Notes under the pieces: model-generated | The model's input: the letters and a program-made list of their open reading frames with translations, nothing else | Database searches by the model: none | What the model was told of the DNA's origin: nothing | From: Thermanaerothrix daxensis | Lineage (GTDB): Bacteria; Chloroflexota; Anaerolineae; Anaerolineales; Anaerolineaceae | NCBI RefSeq assembly: GCF_001306145.1 | Contig: NZ_LGKO01000002.1 | Location: 186,001-250,000, forward strand | Length of the DNA: 64,000 bases | Direction: 5' to 3' | Position numbers and translations under genes: made by a program | In this document: in pieces, positions 8,402 through 17,197 of the stretch | Layout of the letters: the number at the start of each line of letters is the position of its first letter | How positions within the stretch are numbered: the stretch's first letter is position 1

Positions 8402-8420
8402 ATTGCAAATTATTTGCAAT
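8402..8420. promoter_or_regulatory. Fur-type palindrome abutting the fur start codon
   Basis: Perfect inverted repeat ATTGCAAA-TTA-TTTGCAAT, 19 bp, ending one base before the fur ATG. Position and size fit an autoregulatory operator of a Fur family protein. A -10 candidate TACAAT (minus strand, near 8436-8441) lies upstream, so the operator would sit just downstream of the transcription start. Confidence 0.7.
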
Positions 8421-8515
8421 TAGTGTCGCCCCCTATTGTAGGCGCCTTCTCTTGGGGAATGAAGTGTATTTAATCCCCCTGTGGCGTGCTAAATGTCACT
8501 CGCAATCTCAGGGGA

Positions 8516-8546
8516 AATCCCCAAAGTATCCCGGCTTTCGGGGATT
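8516..8546. terminator. Inverted repeat at the end of the MFS gene, possible terminator
   Basis: AATCCCC+AAAG (8516-8526) pairs with CTTT+GGGGATT (8535-8546) with one bulged base. It overlaps the stop of the minus-strand MFS gene and lies upstream of fur. There is no T-tract, so it may be a processing or pausing structure rather than a classical terminator. Confidence 0.4.
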
Positions 8547-9804
8547 AAGCCTGTTCTTTGAGCAACGTGACTGCGCGGGCCTGCTCCTGCTGAATGCGTT
8601 GAGGGCGCACGGTAAGCCAAATAATGGGCAGGGTTATCAGGAGCATCAACGCGTTGATAACAAAGGGCCATTGGGGGCTCAAAACCTCCCACATCAGTCC
8701 TCCTAGGTAAGGCGCAGGGAGGGAAAAGAGCCCTAACGTGGTGGAAAGCAGTCCAAAGGCCAGTCCTCGCAGGTGACGCGGTGCGACTTTAGAGATGAGC
8801 GCATTGAAGGCTGGGGAGTAAAGAGCCTGTCCTAAGCCGAAAAGCCCCCACACCAGTGCCTGGAGCGGAAAAGCACCACCCCCCAGGAAGAGCAGAGTGG
8901 CCACAGCAAAGATGCCCAGCCCGCCCACCAGCCCCCAGCGCTCACCGTACCGGTCTGACAGCCACCCACCAAGGGTGTTGAAGAGCGCGGCGGTAAGGCC
9001 CATAATGGTGTATAGGGACCCCACGTTGGTGGGGCTGTAACCGTAGAGGTCCTTGAGGTAAATGGGGTAGAACTGGTCGCTGAGGCGGAAACTGAAATCC
9101 TGCAGACCATCAAAGACCAGAATCCAGGTGATCAGGGTGCCAGCCGTCGCTAATCCGATCATCTGAACCAGGTTGGCTTTAAGTTGGCGCAGGTTGAGGT
9201 GCCCTTTGGGTTCCTGGGCAGCCGCGCGGGCAAGCCGGCTCATGCTCACGCGAATGAAGGTTGCGGTAGCATACAGCCCGGCGGCGACAATTAGCATGCC
9301 CCGGAAGCCCAGCCGATCCGCCAGGAAGCCCCCCAGCGAGGGTCCCAAGATGTTAACCACACCAAAAACACTATCGAACATACCATAGACCTTCCCACGG
9401 TTGTCCTCGCTGGTATGTTCGGCAATGAAAGCGCGAAAGGTGGGCGAGATCAGTGCACCGGAGATGGAGGCGGCAATAATGGCGACCAGAGCCCACTCCC
9501 ATGAAGGTACAAAAGGCAGCCACAGAGAGCCAACCAGGCCGATGAGACTACCAATAGCGATGGTGCGCAGGTAGCCTAGGGAATCCGAAATCCATCCCCC
9601 GAATACTTGTAAGAGGAGCGGAGCAAACATGCCGACGGTGAAGAAAAGCCCAACCTGTTCCACGCTGGCGCCCAGATTGCGCAGGTAGAGTGAGAGCATG
9701 GGCGATTCCATGCGCGAGGCAATGTTGGCAAGGATCATGGCAAACATAAATAGCGCGAGGGTGGGGGATAAAGCGCGCAAAGCCGATATATTTAGCCTTT
9801 TCAT
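8545..9804 (-). CDS. Major facilitator superfamily transporter
   Basis: A 419-residue protein with about 12 transmembrane helices. The loop between helices 2 and 3 carries the MFS motif A variant GGWISDSLGYLRT, and the matching loop in the second half is GGWLSDRYGERWG. Overall character is that of drug or metabolite antiporters of the DHA1-like group. ATG at 9804 is preceded by GAAGGGC. It lies upstream of fur in the same direction, separated by 144 nt. The substrate cannot be read from the sequence. Confidence 0.88.
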   Translation of the reverse strand: MKRLNISALRALSPTLALFMFAMILANIASRMESPMLSLYLRNLGASVEQVGLFFTVGMFAPLLLQVFGGWISDSLGYLRTIAIGSLIGLVGSLWLPFVPSWEWALVAIIAASISGALISPTFRAFIAEHTSEDNRGKVYGMFDSVFGVVNILGPSLGGFLADRLGFRGMLIVAAGLYATATFIRVSMSRLARAAAQEPKGHLNLRQLKANLVQMIGLATAGTLITWILVFDGLQDFSFRLSDQFYPIYLKDLYGYSPTNVGSLYTIMGLTAALFNTLGGWLSDRYGERWGLVGGLGIFAVATLLFLGGGAFPLQALVWGLFGLGQALYSPAFNALISKVAPRHLRGLAFGLLSTTLGLFSLPAPYLGGLMWEVLSPQWPFVINALMLLITLPIIWLTVRPQRIQQEQARAVTLLKEQA

Positions 9805-9950
9805 GGATGCCCTTCGACATGGGAGAATGGTATTTCTGAGATAGGGGCAGCAGGGTGGGCGGCGTTGGTATAATTATAGTCACACTTTGAAGATTGTTTT
9901 TTATAAAAAGTTTTCTGTTTGTCTTCTTTGTTCTCCTGTGGAGTGTGTCG

Positions 9951-10367
9951 ATGAATCCGGTTGACCTTCAAGTCGTGGCGCTTCGCCTGCGCCCTGGCCA
10001 GGATCTTAAGCAGAGTCTGGATGCCTGGGCGCGTGTACAACACATCGAAGCCGCCATCGTGCTCACCTGCGTGGGGAGTTTGCGGCAGGCGGTGTTACGT
10101 CTGGCTGATCAATCTGCCCCGACTTCCTACATTGGTAAGTTCGAAATCGTCTCCCTGACCGGCACACTTTCCGTCCATGGGTCGCATTACCACATTGCCA
10201 TTTCAGATTCAACTGGACAGACGCTGGGCGGGCATCTGATGGAAGGCAGTCTGGTGTACACGACAGCGGAAATCGCTCTCGGCATTTTACCGGGAGTGCA
10301 TTTCGAACGGCGCTTCGATTCGGCAAGTGGTTATGAAGAACTCTATGTTGCCTGCGAAGGAAATTGA
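9951..10367 (+). CDS. PPC domain (DUF296) protein
   Basis: A 138-residue protein made of one PPC domain (plants and prokaryotes conserved): VVALRLRPGQDLKQSL, IVLTCVGSLRQAVLRLA, FEIVSLTGTLS, HYHIAISDSTGQTLGGHL and the C-terminal RRFDSASGYEELYV. In plants this domain is found in AT-hook nuclear proteins; the bacterial stand-alone forms are trimeric and of unclear role. The ATG at 9951 follows GGAGTG; an in-frame extension upstream is hydrophobic and probably not translated. The stop is 2 nt before the nucleoside hydrolase start, so it belongs to that operon. Confidence 0.85.
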   Translation: MNPVDLQVVALRLRPGQDLKQSLDAWARVQHIEAAIVLTCVGSLRQAVLRLADQSAPTSYIGKFEIVSLTGTLSVHGSHYHIAISDSTGQTLGGHLMEGSLVYTTAEIALGILPGVHFERRFDSASGYEELYVACEGN

Positions 10368-10369
10368 CC

Positions 10370-11326
10370 ATGTCCATGCCTCAACGCATCCTGATTGACA
10401 CCGATCCAGGCATTGATGACGCTCTGGCGATCCTGCTGGCTCTGGCCTCTCCCGAGGTACGGGTGGAGGGTATCAGTGTGGTCTTTGGTAATTGTGCGGT
10501 GGACCAAGGCTTGCGCAACGCATTGGCCATACTTGATCTGGTCCGTGCGCCTCAAATTCCGGTTGCGCGGGGGATGGATCGTCCGCTGGTACAGCCCCTC
10601 TTGCTGGCACCTGAAACGCACGGTGACACGGGGCTGGGGTATGCCCGCCTGCCAGAACCTACCCGCCAGCCCGATCCGCGTCATGGAGTGGACCTGATCA
10701 TTGAAAAGGCGCGTATGGCGCCGGGTGAACTGACGCTGGTGGCGTTAGGACCGCTGACCAATCTGGCTATGGCGCTCCGCCGCGAACCACGCCTGGTGGA
10801 GTGGCTGCACCGGGTGGTTATCATGGGAGGGGCAATTCGTCATCAGGGGAATACCACACCGCTGGCCGAATTCAACGTGTACTGCGACCCGCATGCGGCA
10901 CACATTGTCTACCACTCTGGGCTTCCCATCACCCTGGTGCCGCTGGATGTGACCTACCAGGTGGTGCTCAGGCCGGAGCACGTTGAGGCTTTGCTGGCGC
11001 TAAATTCCCCTGTGGCGCGGTTTATCGCCGAAGCCACGCGTTTCTACATGGAATTTCACGATGCCTACCAAAACATCGAGGGTTGTGTCATCAATGACCC
11101 GCTGGCGCTGGCGGTGGTTTTTGCCCCTGATTTGGTGGGTGTGGAGAGACACTACGTGGATGTAGATATCAGCGGGGGGGTAAGCCTGGGGAAGACCTTT
11201 GCCGATTTTTATCGGCTGACGGGAAAGCCTGCCAACATGGAGGTGGCGCTTAAGGTCGAGAGCGAACGCTTTTTGAATCTTTTCATGGACCGGATGGCGC
11301 AGTTATGTCGAGCGCTTTCGGAGTAG
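10370..11326 (+). CDS. Inosine-uridine preferring nucleoside hydrolase
   Basis: A 318-residue cytoplasmic hydrolase that cleaves ribonucleosides to base and ribose. The calcium-binding signature DTDPGIDDA is at residues 9-17, and later conserved segments include VALGPLTNLA, IMGGAI, AEFNVYCDPHAA and a second aspartate in INDPLALA. ATG at 10370 has GAAGGA upstream; a TTG just before it and an ATG at 10376 are alternatives. It lies between the PPC gene and an ECF importer, suggesting uptake of nucleosides or bases followed by salvage. Confidence 0.94.
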   Translation: MSMPQRILIDTDPGIDDALAILLALASPEVRVEGISVVFGNCAVDQGLRNALAILDLVRAPQIPVARGMDRPLVQPLLLAPETHGDTGLGYARLPEPTRQPDPRHGVDLIIEKARMAPGELTLVALGPLTNLAMALRREPRLVEWLHRVVIMGGAIRHQGNTTPLAEFNVYCDPHAAHIVYHSGLPITLVPLDVTYQVVLRPEHVEALLALNSPVARFIAEATRFYMEFHDAYQNIEGCVINDPLALAVVFAPDLVGVERHYVDVDISGGVSLGKTFADFYRLTGKPANMEVALKVESERFLNLFMDRMAQLCRALSE

Positions 11327-11357
11327 GAATTCAGATTCAAACCCAGAGGAGGATGCG

Positions 11358-11969
11358 ATGAAACTGATTGACTCCATTAAGAAAGATTTCAACACCATGA
11401 CACTGGTCCTCATCCCGGTGGCCATTGCCATCAATGTGGTGATTGGGCAAATTGTGGTACTGTTACGCCTGCCAGTCTACCTCGATTCCATCGGTACAGT
11501 GCTGGTGGGGGCGATTTGCGGACCCTGGGCAGGGGCGCTGACGGGTACTCTCTCTAACATCATTTGGGGCTTGCTGATTGATCCCAATGCCTTTCCTTGG
11601 TTCCCTGTGGCGCTGTTCATCGGATTTGTCTCGGGCTGGTGTGCCCGCTTTGGACTCTTCCGTACCTGGTGGGGGGTCATCATCACGGGTTTTCTGGTGG
11701 CCATCACTGCTGCTGTGGTGTCCACCCCCATTGCGGTTTACCTCTACGGGGGGATTACCGCCAGTGGTTCTTCCTTTATCACCGCTTTCCTGCTTCAAAC
11801 CGGGCGCGATTTGGTCACTGCCGTTTTGAGCACTAATTTCCTGGTGGAGCCGGTGGATAAGATTGCCACGGCATTGCTGGCTTATGCCATCATTCGCGGC
11901 CTTTCGCGGCGGTATCTGATGCGTTTCCCGCGCGCCGAAAACGTGCTGCCTGCTGAGTCCAAGAAATAA
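11358..11969 (+). CDS. ECF transporter substrate-binding (S) component
   Basis: A 203-residue membrane protein with five to six hydrophobic segments. The segment LDSIGTVLVGAICGPWAGAL followed by TGTLSN is typical of the ECF S-component superfamily. It starts after AGAGGAGG and is followed by EcfT and two EcfA genes, forming a complete energy-coupling-factor importer. Substrate is not evident; the upstream nucleoside hydrolase points to a nucleoside, base or a vitamin precursor. Confident about family, not about substrate. Confidence 0.85.
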   Translation: MKLIDSIKKDFNTMTLVLIPVAIAINVVIGQIVVLLRLPVYLDSIGTVLVGAICGPWAGALTGTLSNIIWGLLIDPNAFPWFPVALFIGFVSGWCARFGLFRTWWGVIITGFLVAITAAVVSTPIAVYLYGGITASGSSFITAFLLQTGRDLVTAVLSTNFLVEPVDKIATALLAYAIIRGLSRRYLMRFPRAENVLPAESKK

Positions 11970-12002
11970 CCCTCTTTTTCGACCCGGCTTACATCCAGGC
12001 AC

Positions 12003-12779
12003 ATGGTGGAGCGTCTTTCTTTTTACCTGGAGCGGAGCAGTCCGCTCCACCGCTTGAATCCCACCACTAAATTGGTGGTGGCTTTCACCCTGATTCTGGT
12101 AGCGTTTCTGGGGCCGGGCTTGCTTCTGCCCAGCCTGATCTTTCTACTGATTTTGACGCCGTTGAGTTTCGTGGGGCAGGTGGGGCGCGAATTTTTGCGC
12201 ACCACCGTGCGCCTGCTTTTGCCTCTGTTCGCGTTTCTCTTTGTCATGCAGAGCCTGTTCTACCCGGGTGGCAAAACCGTGCTCTTTGGGTTTTGGATTT
12301 TCTCGGTCAAATTGGAGGGGGTGCGCTTTGCTTTTTTGACGGCTACGCGGGTGCTGGTCATGGTATCCTCGTTCCTGCTCTTGTTGTTCACCACCCACCC
12401 CGGTGTGTTACTGCTTGACCTGACTCAGCGCGGGCTGCCGGCTTCGGTGGCCTATATCCTGGCCTCCACTCTTCAGATTATTCCGCAGATGCAGGCTAAA
12501 GCCGCCACCATTCTGGACGCACAACGATCGCGCGGGCTGGATACGAGCGGAAGTTTGGGACGGCGCATTCGAGCGCTGTTGCCCCTGGTGGGACCGCTGG
12601 TGTTTGGTTCACTGGTGGATGTGGAAGAGCGTGCCATTGCTATTGAGGCGCGAGGGTTCCGTTCCTCGCGTCCCAAGACCAGCCTGGTTGAGATTGAGGA
12701 TCGCCCGTTGGAGAGAGCCCTGCGCTGGCTTTGCCTGCTAGCGATCATCCTGGCCCTGGGGAGTCGCCTATGGCCGTGA
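12003..12779 (+). CDS. ecfT: ECF transporter transmembrane (T) component
   Basis: A 258-residue membrane protein that couples the S component to the two ATPases. It begins with LNPTTKLVVAFTLIL, typical of EcfT/CbiQ, and carries the two coupling-helix Ala-Arg-Gly type motifs as AQRSRGL (about residues 174-180) and IEARGFRS (about 214-221). It overlaps the following ATPase by 10 nt. The ribosome site at 12003 is weak (CCAGG); a GTG at 12006 is an alternative. Confidence 0.88.
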   Translation: MVERLSFYLERSSPLHRLNPTTKLVVAFTLILVAFLGPGLLLPSLIFLLILTPLSFVGQVGREFLRTTVRLLLPLFAFLFVMQSLFYPGGKTVLFGFWIFSVKLEGVRFAFLTATRVLVMVSSFLLLLFTTHPGVLLLDLTQRGLPASVAYILASTLQIIPQMQAKAATILDAQRSRGLDTSGSLGRRIRALLPLVGPLVFGSLVDVEERAIAIEARGFRSSRPKTSLVEIEDRPLERALRWLCLLAIILALGSRLWP

Positions 12780-13639
12780 TTGAGATCCAAAACCTGACCT
12801 ACACTTACCCGGCCACGAGCCACCCGGCCCTGCGCGAAGTCAGCCTCACCGTTGAAGCGGGAGAGTTTGTGGCCATTATTGGGCCGAATGGTGCGGGAAA
12901 ATCCACGCTTTGCTACACCCTGGCGGGTTTCATCCCGCACTTTTTCAAAGGGGAATTGCAGGGAGAGGTCCGTGTTGCCGGCCAGGACATTCGCCGTGTA
13001 CGGCTGGAAGACTGGGTGCTTAAGGTGGGTCTGGTCTTTCAAAATCCCTTCAACCAGATTTCGGGGGCCAAATTCACCGTATATGAAGAGATTGCGTTCG
13101 GCCTGGAAAACATCGGTGTCCCGCGTGAGGAGATGAAGCGCCGGGTAGAGGAAGTGATGGCGCTGACCGGCATTGAAGACCTGGCTGATCGTTCTCCCTA
13201 TGCGCTTTCAGGAGGGCAGCAGCAACGGGTGGCACTGGCCTCGATTCTGGTGATGCAGCCAGAAGTGCTGGTGCTGGATGAACCCACCTCGCAGCTGGAT
13301 CCGATCGGTACTCGGGAGGTTTTTCAGGTTATTCGACGGCTGGCACATCAGGGAGTGACCATCATCATGGCCGAGCATAAAGTAGAATGGATTGCTGAAT
13401 ACGCTGACCGGGTCATTGCGTTGGCCGAAGGGCGGGTCATCGGTACCGGAACGCCAGCCGACGTTCTAACCGACCCGCGTTTGCCAGACTATGGGATAGG
13501 CATCTCGCGTTATACGGCAGTGGCGCGCCGTGCGGCGGGGGAAGGCCTCTGGCCTGCGGAGCGGCGCCTGCCGGTTACCCTGGATGAGGCTGAAGCCGGT
13601 TTTCGCGCGGTGGAGGAAGCTCATGCGCATCTCCATTGA
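12770..13639 (+). CDS. ecfA1: ECF transporter ATP-binding protein (first A subunit)
   Basis: A 289-residue ATPase with Walker A GPNGAGKST (residues 39-47), Q-loop VGLVFQNPFNQI, an intact signature LSGGQQQRVALAS, Walker B VLVLDEPTSQLDP and H-loop IIMAEHKVEW. ATG at 12770 lies 6 nt after GGGGAG and overlaps ecfT. It also overlaps the second ATPase by 17 nt. It should pair with that subunit in the asymmetric ECF module. Confidence 0.92.
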   Translation: MAVIEIQNLTYTYPATSHPALREVSLTVEAGEFVAIIGPNGAGKSTLCYTLAGFIPHFFKGELQGEVRVAGQDIRRVRLEDWVLKVGLVFQNPFNQISGAKFTVYEEIAFGLENIGVPREEMKRRVEEVMALTGIEDLADRSPYALSGGQQQRVALASILVMQPEVLVLDEPTSQLDPIGTREVFQVIRRLAHQGVTIIMAEHKVEWIAEYADRVIALAEGRVIGTGTPADVLTDPRLPDYGIGISRYTAVARRAAGEGLWPAERRLPVTLDEAEAGFRAVEEAHAHLH

Positions 13640-14459
13640 GGACGTGCACTTTGTTTATCCGGGGGGCGTGGAGGCCCTGCGAGGGGTTTCGCTGAGTATT
13701 GAACCGGGTGAGCGGGTGGCAATCGTTGGGCAAAATGGGGCTGGCAAGACCACCCTGGTCAAGCATCTTAACGGCCTGCTCCGCCCGACCCGAGGGCGGG
13801 TCAGGATTGGGGATTGGGATACCGCGCAGGTGGAGGTGCATCGCCTGGCCCAGCGGGTGGGGTATGTCTTCCAGAACCCGGATGGTCAGCTTTTCTGCCG
13901 CACGGTGGCGGAGGAGGTGGCTTTCGGTCCCCGCAACCTTGGGTATACGCCGGAGGAAATTAGCCAGCGGGTCGCGGAAGCCCTGGCGTTGGCTGAGTTG
14001 GAAGATAAGGCCGAAGCCAATCCGTATGACCTCTCCCCTTCGTGGCGTAAAATGGTGGCGCTGGCGTCGGTCATTGCCATGGATACCCCAATTGTGATTT
14101 TTGACGAACCGACCACCGGTCAGGATGTGCGCACCATTCGGCGCATTGAGCGCATGATTGAGATGCTAAGCCAACGGGGTAAAACCATTCTCACCATTAC
14201 CCATGATATTGACTTTTGCGCGGAAAATTTTGAGCGCGTGGTGGTCATGGGGCAGGGGCGCGTGCTCCTGGATGGCCCCAAAGAAATGGTGCTGGGCATG
14301 GAGGCCATCCTGGCCCAAACCTACGTTGAGCCCCCTCAGTTGACGCGGCTGGGCATGCGTCTGGGGTTTGAGAAGACGGTGTGCACCTCAGAGCAGTTTC
14401 TGGAAACCCTGCGCCGCCGATTGGATCATCCCCAGTCAGATCCACGCGCCGAAGGTTAA
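13623..14459 (+). CDS. ecfA2: ECF transporter ATP-binding protein (second A subunit) with degenerate signature motif
   Basis: A 278-residue ATPase with Walker A GQNGAGKTT, Q-loop VGYVFQNPDGQLF, Walker B IVIFDEPTTGQD and H-loop ILTITHDIDF. The usual LSGGQ signature is replaced by LSPSWRK (NPYDLSPSWRKMVALAS), so one of the two ATP sites of the heterodimer should be altered. ATG at 13623 follows GGAGGAAG. The stop shares TTAA with the convergent HAD gene (14456-14459). Likely partner of the A subunit at 12770-13639. Confidence 0.9.
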   Translation: MRISIEDVHFVYPGGVEALRGVSLSIEPGERVAIVGQNGAGKTTLVKHLNGLLRPTRGRVRIGDWDTAQVEVHRLAQRVGYVFQNPDGQLFCRTVAEEVAFGPRNLGYTPEEISQRVAEALALAELEDKAEANPYDLSPSWRKMVALASVIAMDTPIVIFDEPTTGQDVRTIRRIERMIEMLSQRGKTILTITHDIDFCAENFERVVVMGQGRVLLDGPKEMVLGMEAILAQTYVEPPQLTRLGMRLGFEKTVCTSEQFLETLRRRLDHPQSDPRAEG

Positions 14460-15274
14460 GGGTCTAACCATCCTTCCTGGCGAAGCAGGTCCAGCACTGG
14501 GGTGAGTAGCCCGTGCGGCCGGCGGTCAATCAAACGATGGGCGTGAGAACGCGCCAGCGGTGAGGCGTTAAGTGGGGCAATGGCCAGATCGGCGCAGGAG
14601 AACATGGGTACATCGTTGTCTCCGTCGCCGACGGCAACAAGCCTGGCGTGTGTCAGACCTAAGCGCTGTAAGAGGATGCGGAGCCCGAAGCCCTTATGAA
14701 CTCCCTGGCGAGTGACTTCGTAGATCACATCCAGACTGTAACTGCCCTCTACGGGCAAATGGCGGGTTGCGGCGGCAAAGGCTTTCAGCACTTCCGGCCG
14801 GTCTGAGAGGCACATCAATTTACCGAAGCCTTGCCCGGCCGGGGCCTCGCTCAGGGGGCGGGGGAGGAAGCCAAATCGCCCCGCGGCTTGCAGGCCAAAG
14901 GGTGTGATCTCCTCAAGGTAGGCGCCATCCAGCCCTTGCCAGAGGAGGGCGGCCTCGGAAAACTGGGGGGCCAGGGCGTGTAATTGGGTCTCGGCTTCGG
15001 GAGGAATGGGAAAATAATCTTCGAGCACTTCTTGGGGACGGTAAATGGCGGCTCCGTTTTGCAGGACCAGCGGAAAAGGCAGTGGCTCGTGGCGATAAAG
15101 GCCCGCGCGCTCCAGCACGCGCCGCGCGCTTTCGAGGGATCGGCCGGTAGCCAGAATGAGGGTCACTGGCAGCGGATGATGGAGCAGGTGAACGTCTTCG
15201 GGATGCACTTCTCGCTCTTCGATGAGCAAAGTTCCATCCAGATCTATGCTGAGGACAATGGGGGTGGTTGTCAT
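14456..15274 (-). CDS. HAD superfamily hydrolase, Cof-like
   Basis: A 272-residue phosphatase of the Cof/subfamily IIB type. The nucleophile motif is SIDLDGTLL near residues 9-17, motif II lies in ILATGRSL, and motif III/IV is VAVGDGDNDVPMF. The long cap between residues about 80 and 190 is typical of the family. ATG at 15274 is preceded by GGAAGA; an alternative ATG at 15307 would overlap the upstream gene by 11 nt. Substrate unknown (sugar phosphates are common). It forms a pair with the DUF364-type gene. Confidence 0.88.
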   Translation of the reverse strand: MTTTPIVLSIDLDGTLLIEEREVHPEDVHLLHHPLPVTLILATGRSLESARRVLERAGLYRHEPLPFPLVLQNGAAIYRPQEVLEDYFPIPPEAETQLHALAPQFSEAALLWQGLDGAYLEEITPFGLQAAGRFGFLPRPLSEAPAGQGFGKLMCLSDRPEVLKAFAAATRHLPVEGSYSLDVIYEVTRQGVHKGFGLRILLQRLGLTHARLVAVGDGDNDVPMFSCADLAIAPLNASPLARSHAHRLIDRRPHGLLTPVLDLLRQEGWLDP

Positions 15275-15296
15275 GGAGGTCTTCCAGGCTTCGGAT

Positions 15297-16088
15297 TCAG
15301 GGTGCATTTGTCCCCGATTTTAACCCAGTCTCTGGCTGCTTCGGATGCACGTTTTCGCGTTTCAGGGTTAACAGTTGTACGCCTTGTACCTGCGGGAATA
15401 TTGCACCCTGTTGAATGGTCAGCAGAGCGGCTTTTTCATCTACCACACGTGCTCCTGAAAGCATGGCAAACCCGAAGTCGAAGAGGCGGGGGGTGAGCGG
15501 TGTGCTGGGACCGAGGAGCATCCGCCATGCGTGGGGAGAGCACAGATCCAGCAGATCATCCAGCGTATGGTTGATGAGGGTGGTTGCGGTAATGGCAACC
15601 ACATCTGCCTGAGGCAGGACCTCTGGAGCAGCCGTTGCGGGCAGATCGCCGGGGGCAGGGTGCAGTTCGAGCACCCACAGGTTGCGCGTGAACGGGCGCA
15701 ACTCTTCGATGAAAGGGAAATGCCCGACGATGGCAACGTTTCGGCCAGCTCCCTGTTTTTTAAGCACCTCGACCGCGTTAATCGCCTCAAAGACGAGACC
15801 TTCAATCTCCAGGAGGGAATTATAGGCCGCCATTCCAATGCTGGCTTCGAGGGGGTTCTCAGAAGCCAACCAGGTGGCCAGTTCTTGGGCGCTGTGGGTG
15901 TGCAATCGCCCTACCTCACGCACCCGCTGATGACCATGGGGAACATGGGCATCCGTGAGGGTGGCGGCCAGGCCGCAGTGAAGCGAACATACCATTGTCC
16001 AGTGCACACCCACATAGACCCCGCGCACGGGGATAGGGATTGGGGGCATATCCGCCAGCAGGGCTTCAATGATTTTCGTTGGGCTCAC
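15297..16088 (-). CDS. DUF364/DUF4213 family protein, putative heavy-metal chelation domain
   Basis: A 263-residue soluble protein. The N-terminal part (GVYVGVHWTMVCSLHCGLAATL) resembles DUF4213 and the C-terminal half, with VAIVGHFPFIEEL, LELHPAPGDLP, ADVVAITATTLINHTLDDLL and LLGPSTPLTPRLFDFGFAMLSGARV as separate segments, fits DUF364. Proteins of this group have an enolase-N-like plus Rossmann-like fold and are suspected to bind metals; function is not established. GTG at 16088 is chosen because GGAGAG lies just upstream. It is upstream of the HAD phosphatase in the same direction. Confidence 0.8.
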   Translation of the reverse strand: MSPTKIIEALLADMPPIPIPVRGVYVGVHWTMVCSLHCGLAATLTDAHVPHGHQRVREVGRLHTHSAQELATWLASENPLEASIGMAAYNSLLEIEGLVFEAINAVEVLKKQGAGRNVAIVGHFPFIEELRPFTRNLWVLELHPAPGDLPATAAPEVLPQADVVAITATTLINHTLDDLLDLCSPHAWRMLLGPSTPLTPRLFDFGFAMLSGARVVDEKAALLTIQQGAIFPQVQGVQLLTLKRENVHPKQPETGLKSGTNAP

Positions 16089-16241
16089 GTTCTCTCTCCT
16101 TGCGGGGATCTCGTTATGCCGATTATAGCCGAAGGCTATGCTGGGGATGAAGATCAGAGGAGGGTTCAGGCAGGGCAAACAACCGGGAAAGGGCTGAGGA
16201 TTTTGCACTTCTGGCGCTTTGAGGTACAATTTGGCTCTGTG

Positions 16242-17192
16242 ATGAACCCAACTGAAATTGATCCCGGTTTAACCCAACCCGCGGCCGGACGCGGACCCGA
16301 GGGCGAAAAGACGCGCCCGCGCCTGACCGAACCCATGGCGCGCTTCCAGCCGGTGCCGATTAAGCGGCGCCGCCGTCAACCCGGATTGGGGTGTTTGGGC
16401 CTTCTTCTAATTCCCCTGGTGGCGCTGTTTGCGGCGTATTTTCTGACTCCATTCCAAACGCGCATTTTGCTGATGGGGGTGGATCGTGCTCCTGAGGGCA
16501 GCATGGTGGCCCGCACGGATACGATCATTCTAGTGGGCATTGAGCCGCTCCAGCCCCGCGTGCGCATGCTTTCCATCCCCCGTGATCTGTGGGTAACCAT
16601 TCCCGGCGAGGGCGAGAATCGCATCAATACCGCTCACTTCTTTGCAGAGGCCAAAGTGCCCGGCAGCGGTCCACGTGCCTTACAGGAGACACTGCGTTAC
16701 AATTTCGGCCTGAATGTTCCTTTTTACGCCCGGGTGCGCTTTGAGGGGTTTGTGGCTCTCATTGATGCGATGGGCGGGGTTACCCTGGATTTACCCGAAC
16801 CCATGGCCGGTTATGATGCCGGCCAACATCATCTTGATGGAGCCCAGGCGTTGGCTTTTGTGCGCAACCGCACCGGCAGTGATGATTTCTTCCGCATGGC
16901 GCATGGGCAATTGCTGCTCAAGGCGGCTTTTCGCCAGATGCTCAAACCCGCTTCCTGGCCACGCTTGCCGGCGGTCTTGCTGGCGGCAACTCAGGTGGTA
17001 GATACCAATGTGCCCTCGTGGTTGTGGCCGCGCCTGGGGTTGGCGCTCTTGCGGGCCGGCCCGGATGGAATTGAAACTCATGTCCTGGGGCGCGAGATGG
17101 TTACCCCCTTTACCACCAGTGGAGGTGCGAACGTGCTCCTGCCCAATTGGGATGTCATCCGCCCCATGGTGCAGGAGATGTTCGGTTCCTAG
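16242..17192 (+). CDS. LytR-CpsA-Psr (LCP) family protein
   Basis: A 316-residue membrane-anchored protein. A cytoplasmic basic N-terminus (KRRRRQPG) precedes one transmembrane segment (about residues 47-66), then the LCP domain with LLMGVDRA, TDTIILVGI, RVRMLSIPRDLWV, HFFAEAKVPGSG, DAMGGVTLDLP and AFVRNRTGSDDFFRMAHGQ as separate motifs. LCP enzymes transfer glycopolymers from lipid carriers to cell wall or other acceptors. A TACAAT box (16225-16230) ends 11 nt before the ATG, so the transcript has almost no leader. An open frame extends upstream but lies antisense to the DUF364 gene. Confidence 0.9.
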   Translation: MNPTEIDPGLTQPAAGRGPEGEKTRPRLTEPMARFQPVPIKRRRRQPGLGCLGLLLIPLVALFAAYFLTPFQTRILLMGVDRAPEGSMVARTDTIILVGIEPLQPRVRMLSIPRDLWVTIPGEGENRINTAHFFAEAKVPGSGPRALQETLRYNFGLNVPFYARVRFEGFVALIDAMGGVTLDLPEPMAGYDAGQHHLDGAQALAFVRNRTGSDDFFRMAHGQLLLKAAFRQMLKPASWPRLPAVLLAATQVVDTNVPSWLWPRLGLALLRAGPDGIETHVLGREMVTPFTTSGGANVLLPNWDVIRPMVQEMFGS

Positions 17193-17197
17193 TTGGG

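Noticed and set aside
15531-16241. N-terminal extension of the LCP protein by 237 residues
   Set aside because: The stretch is antisense to the DUF364-type gene, and a -10 box lies directly before the internal ATG.
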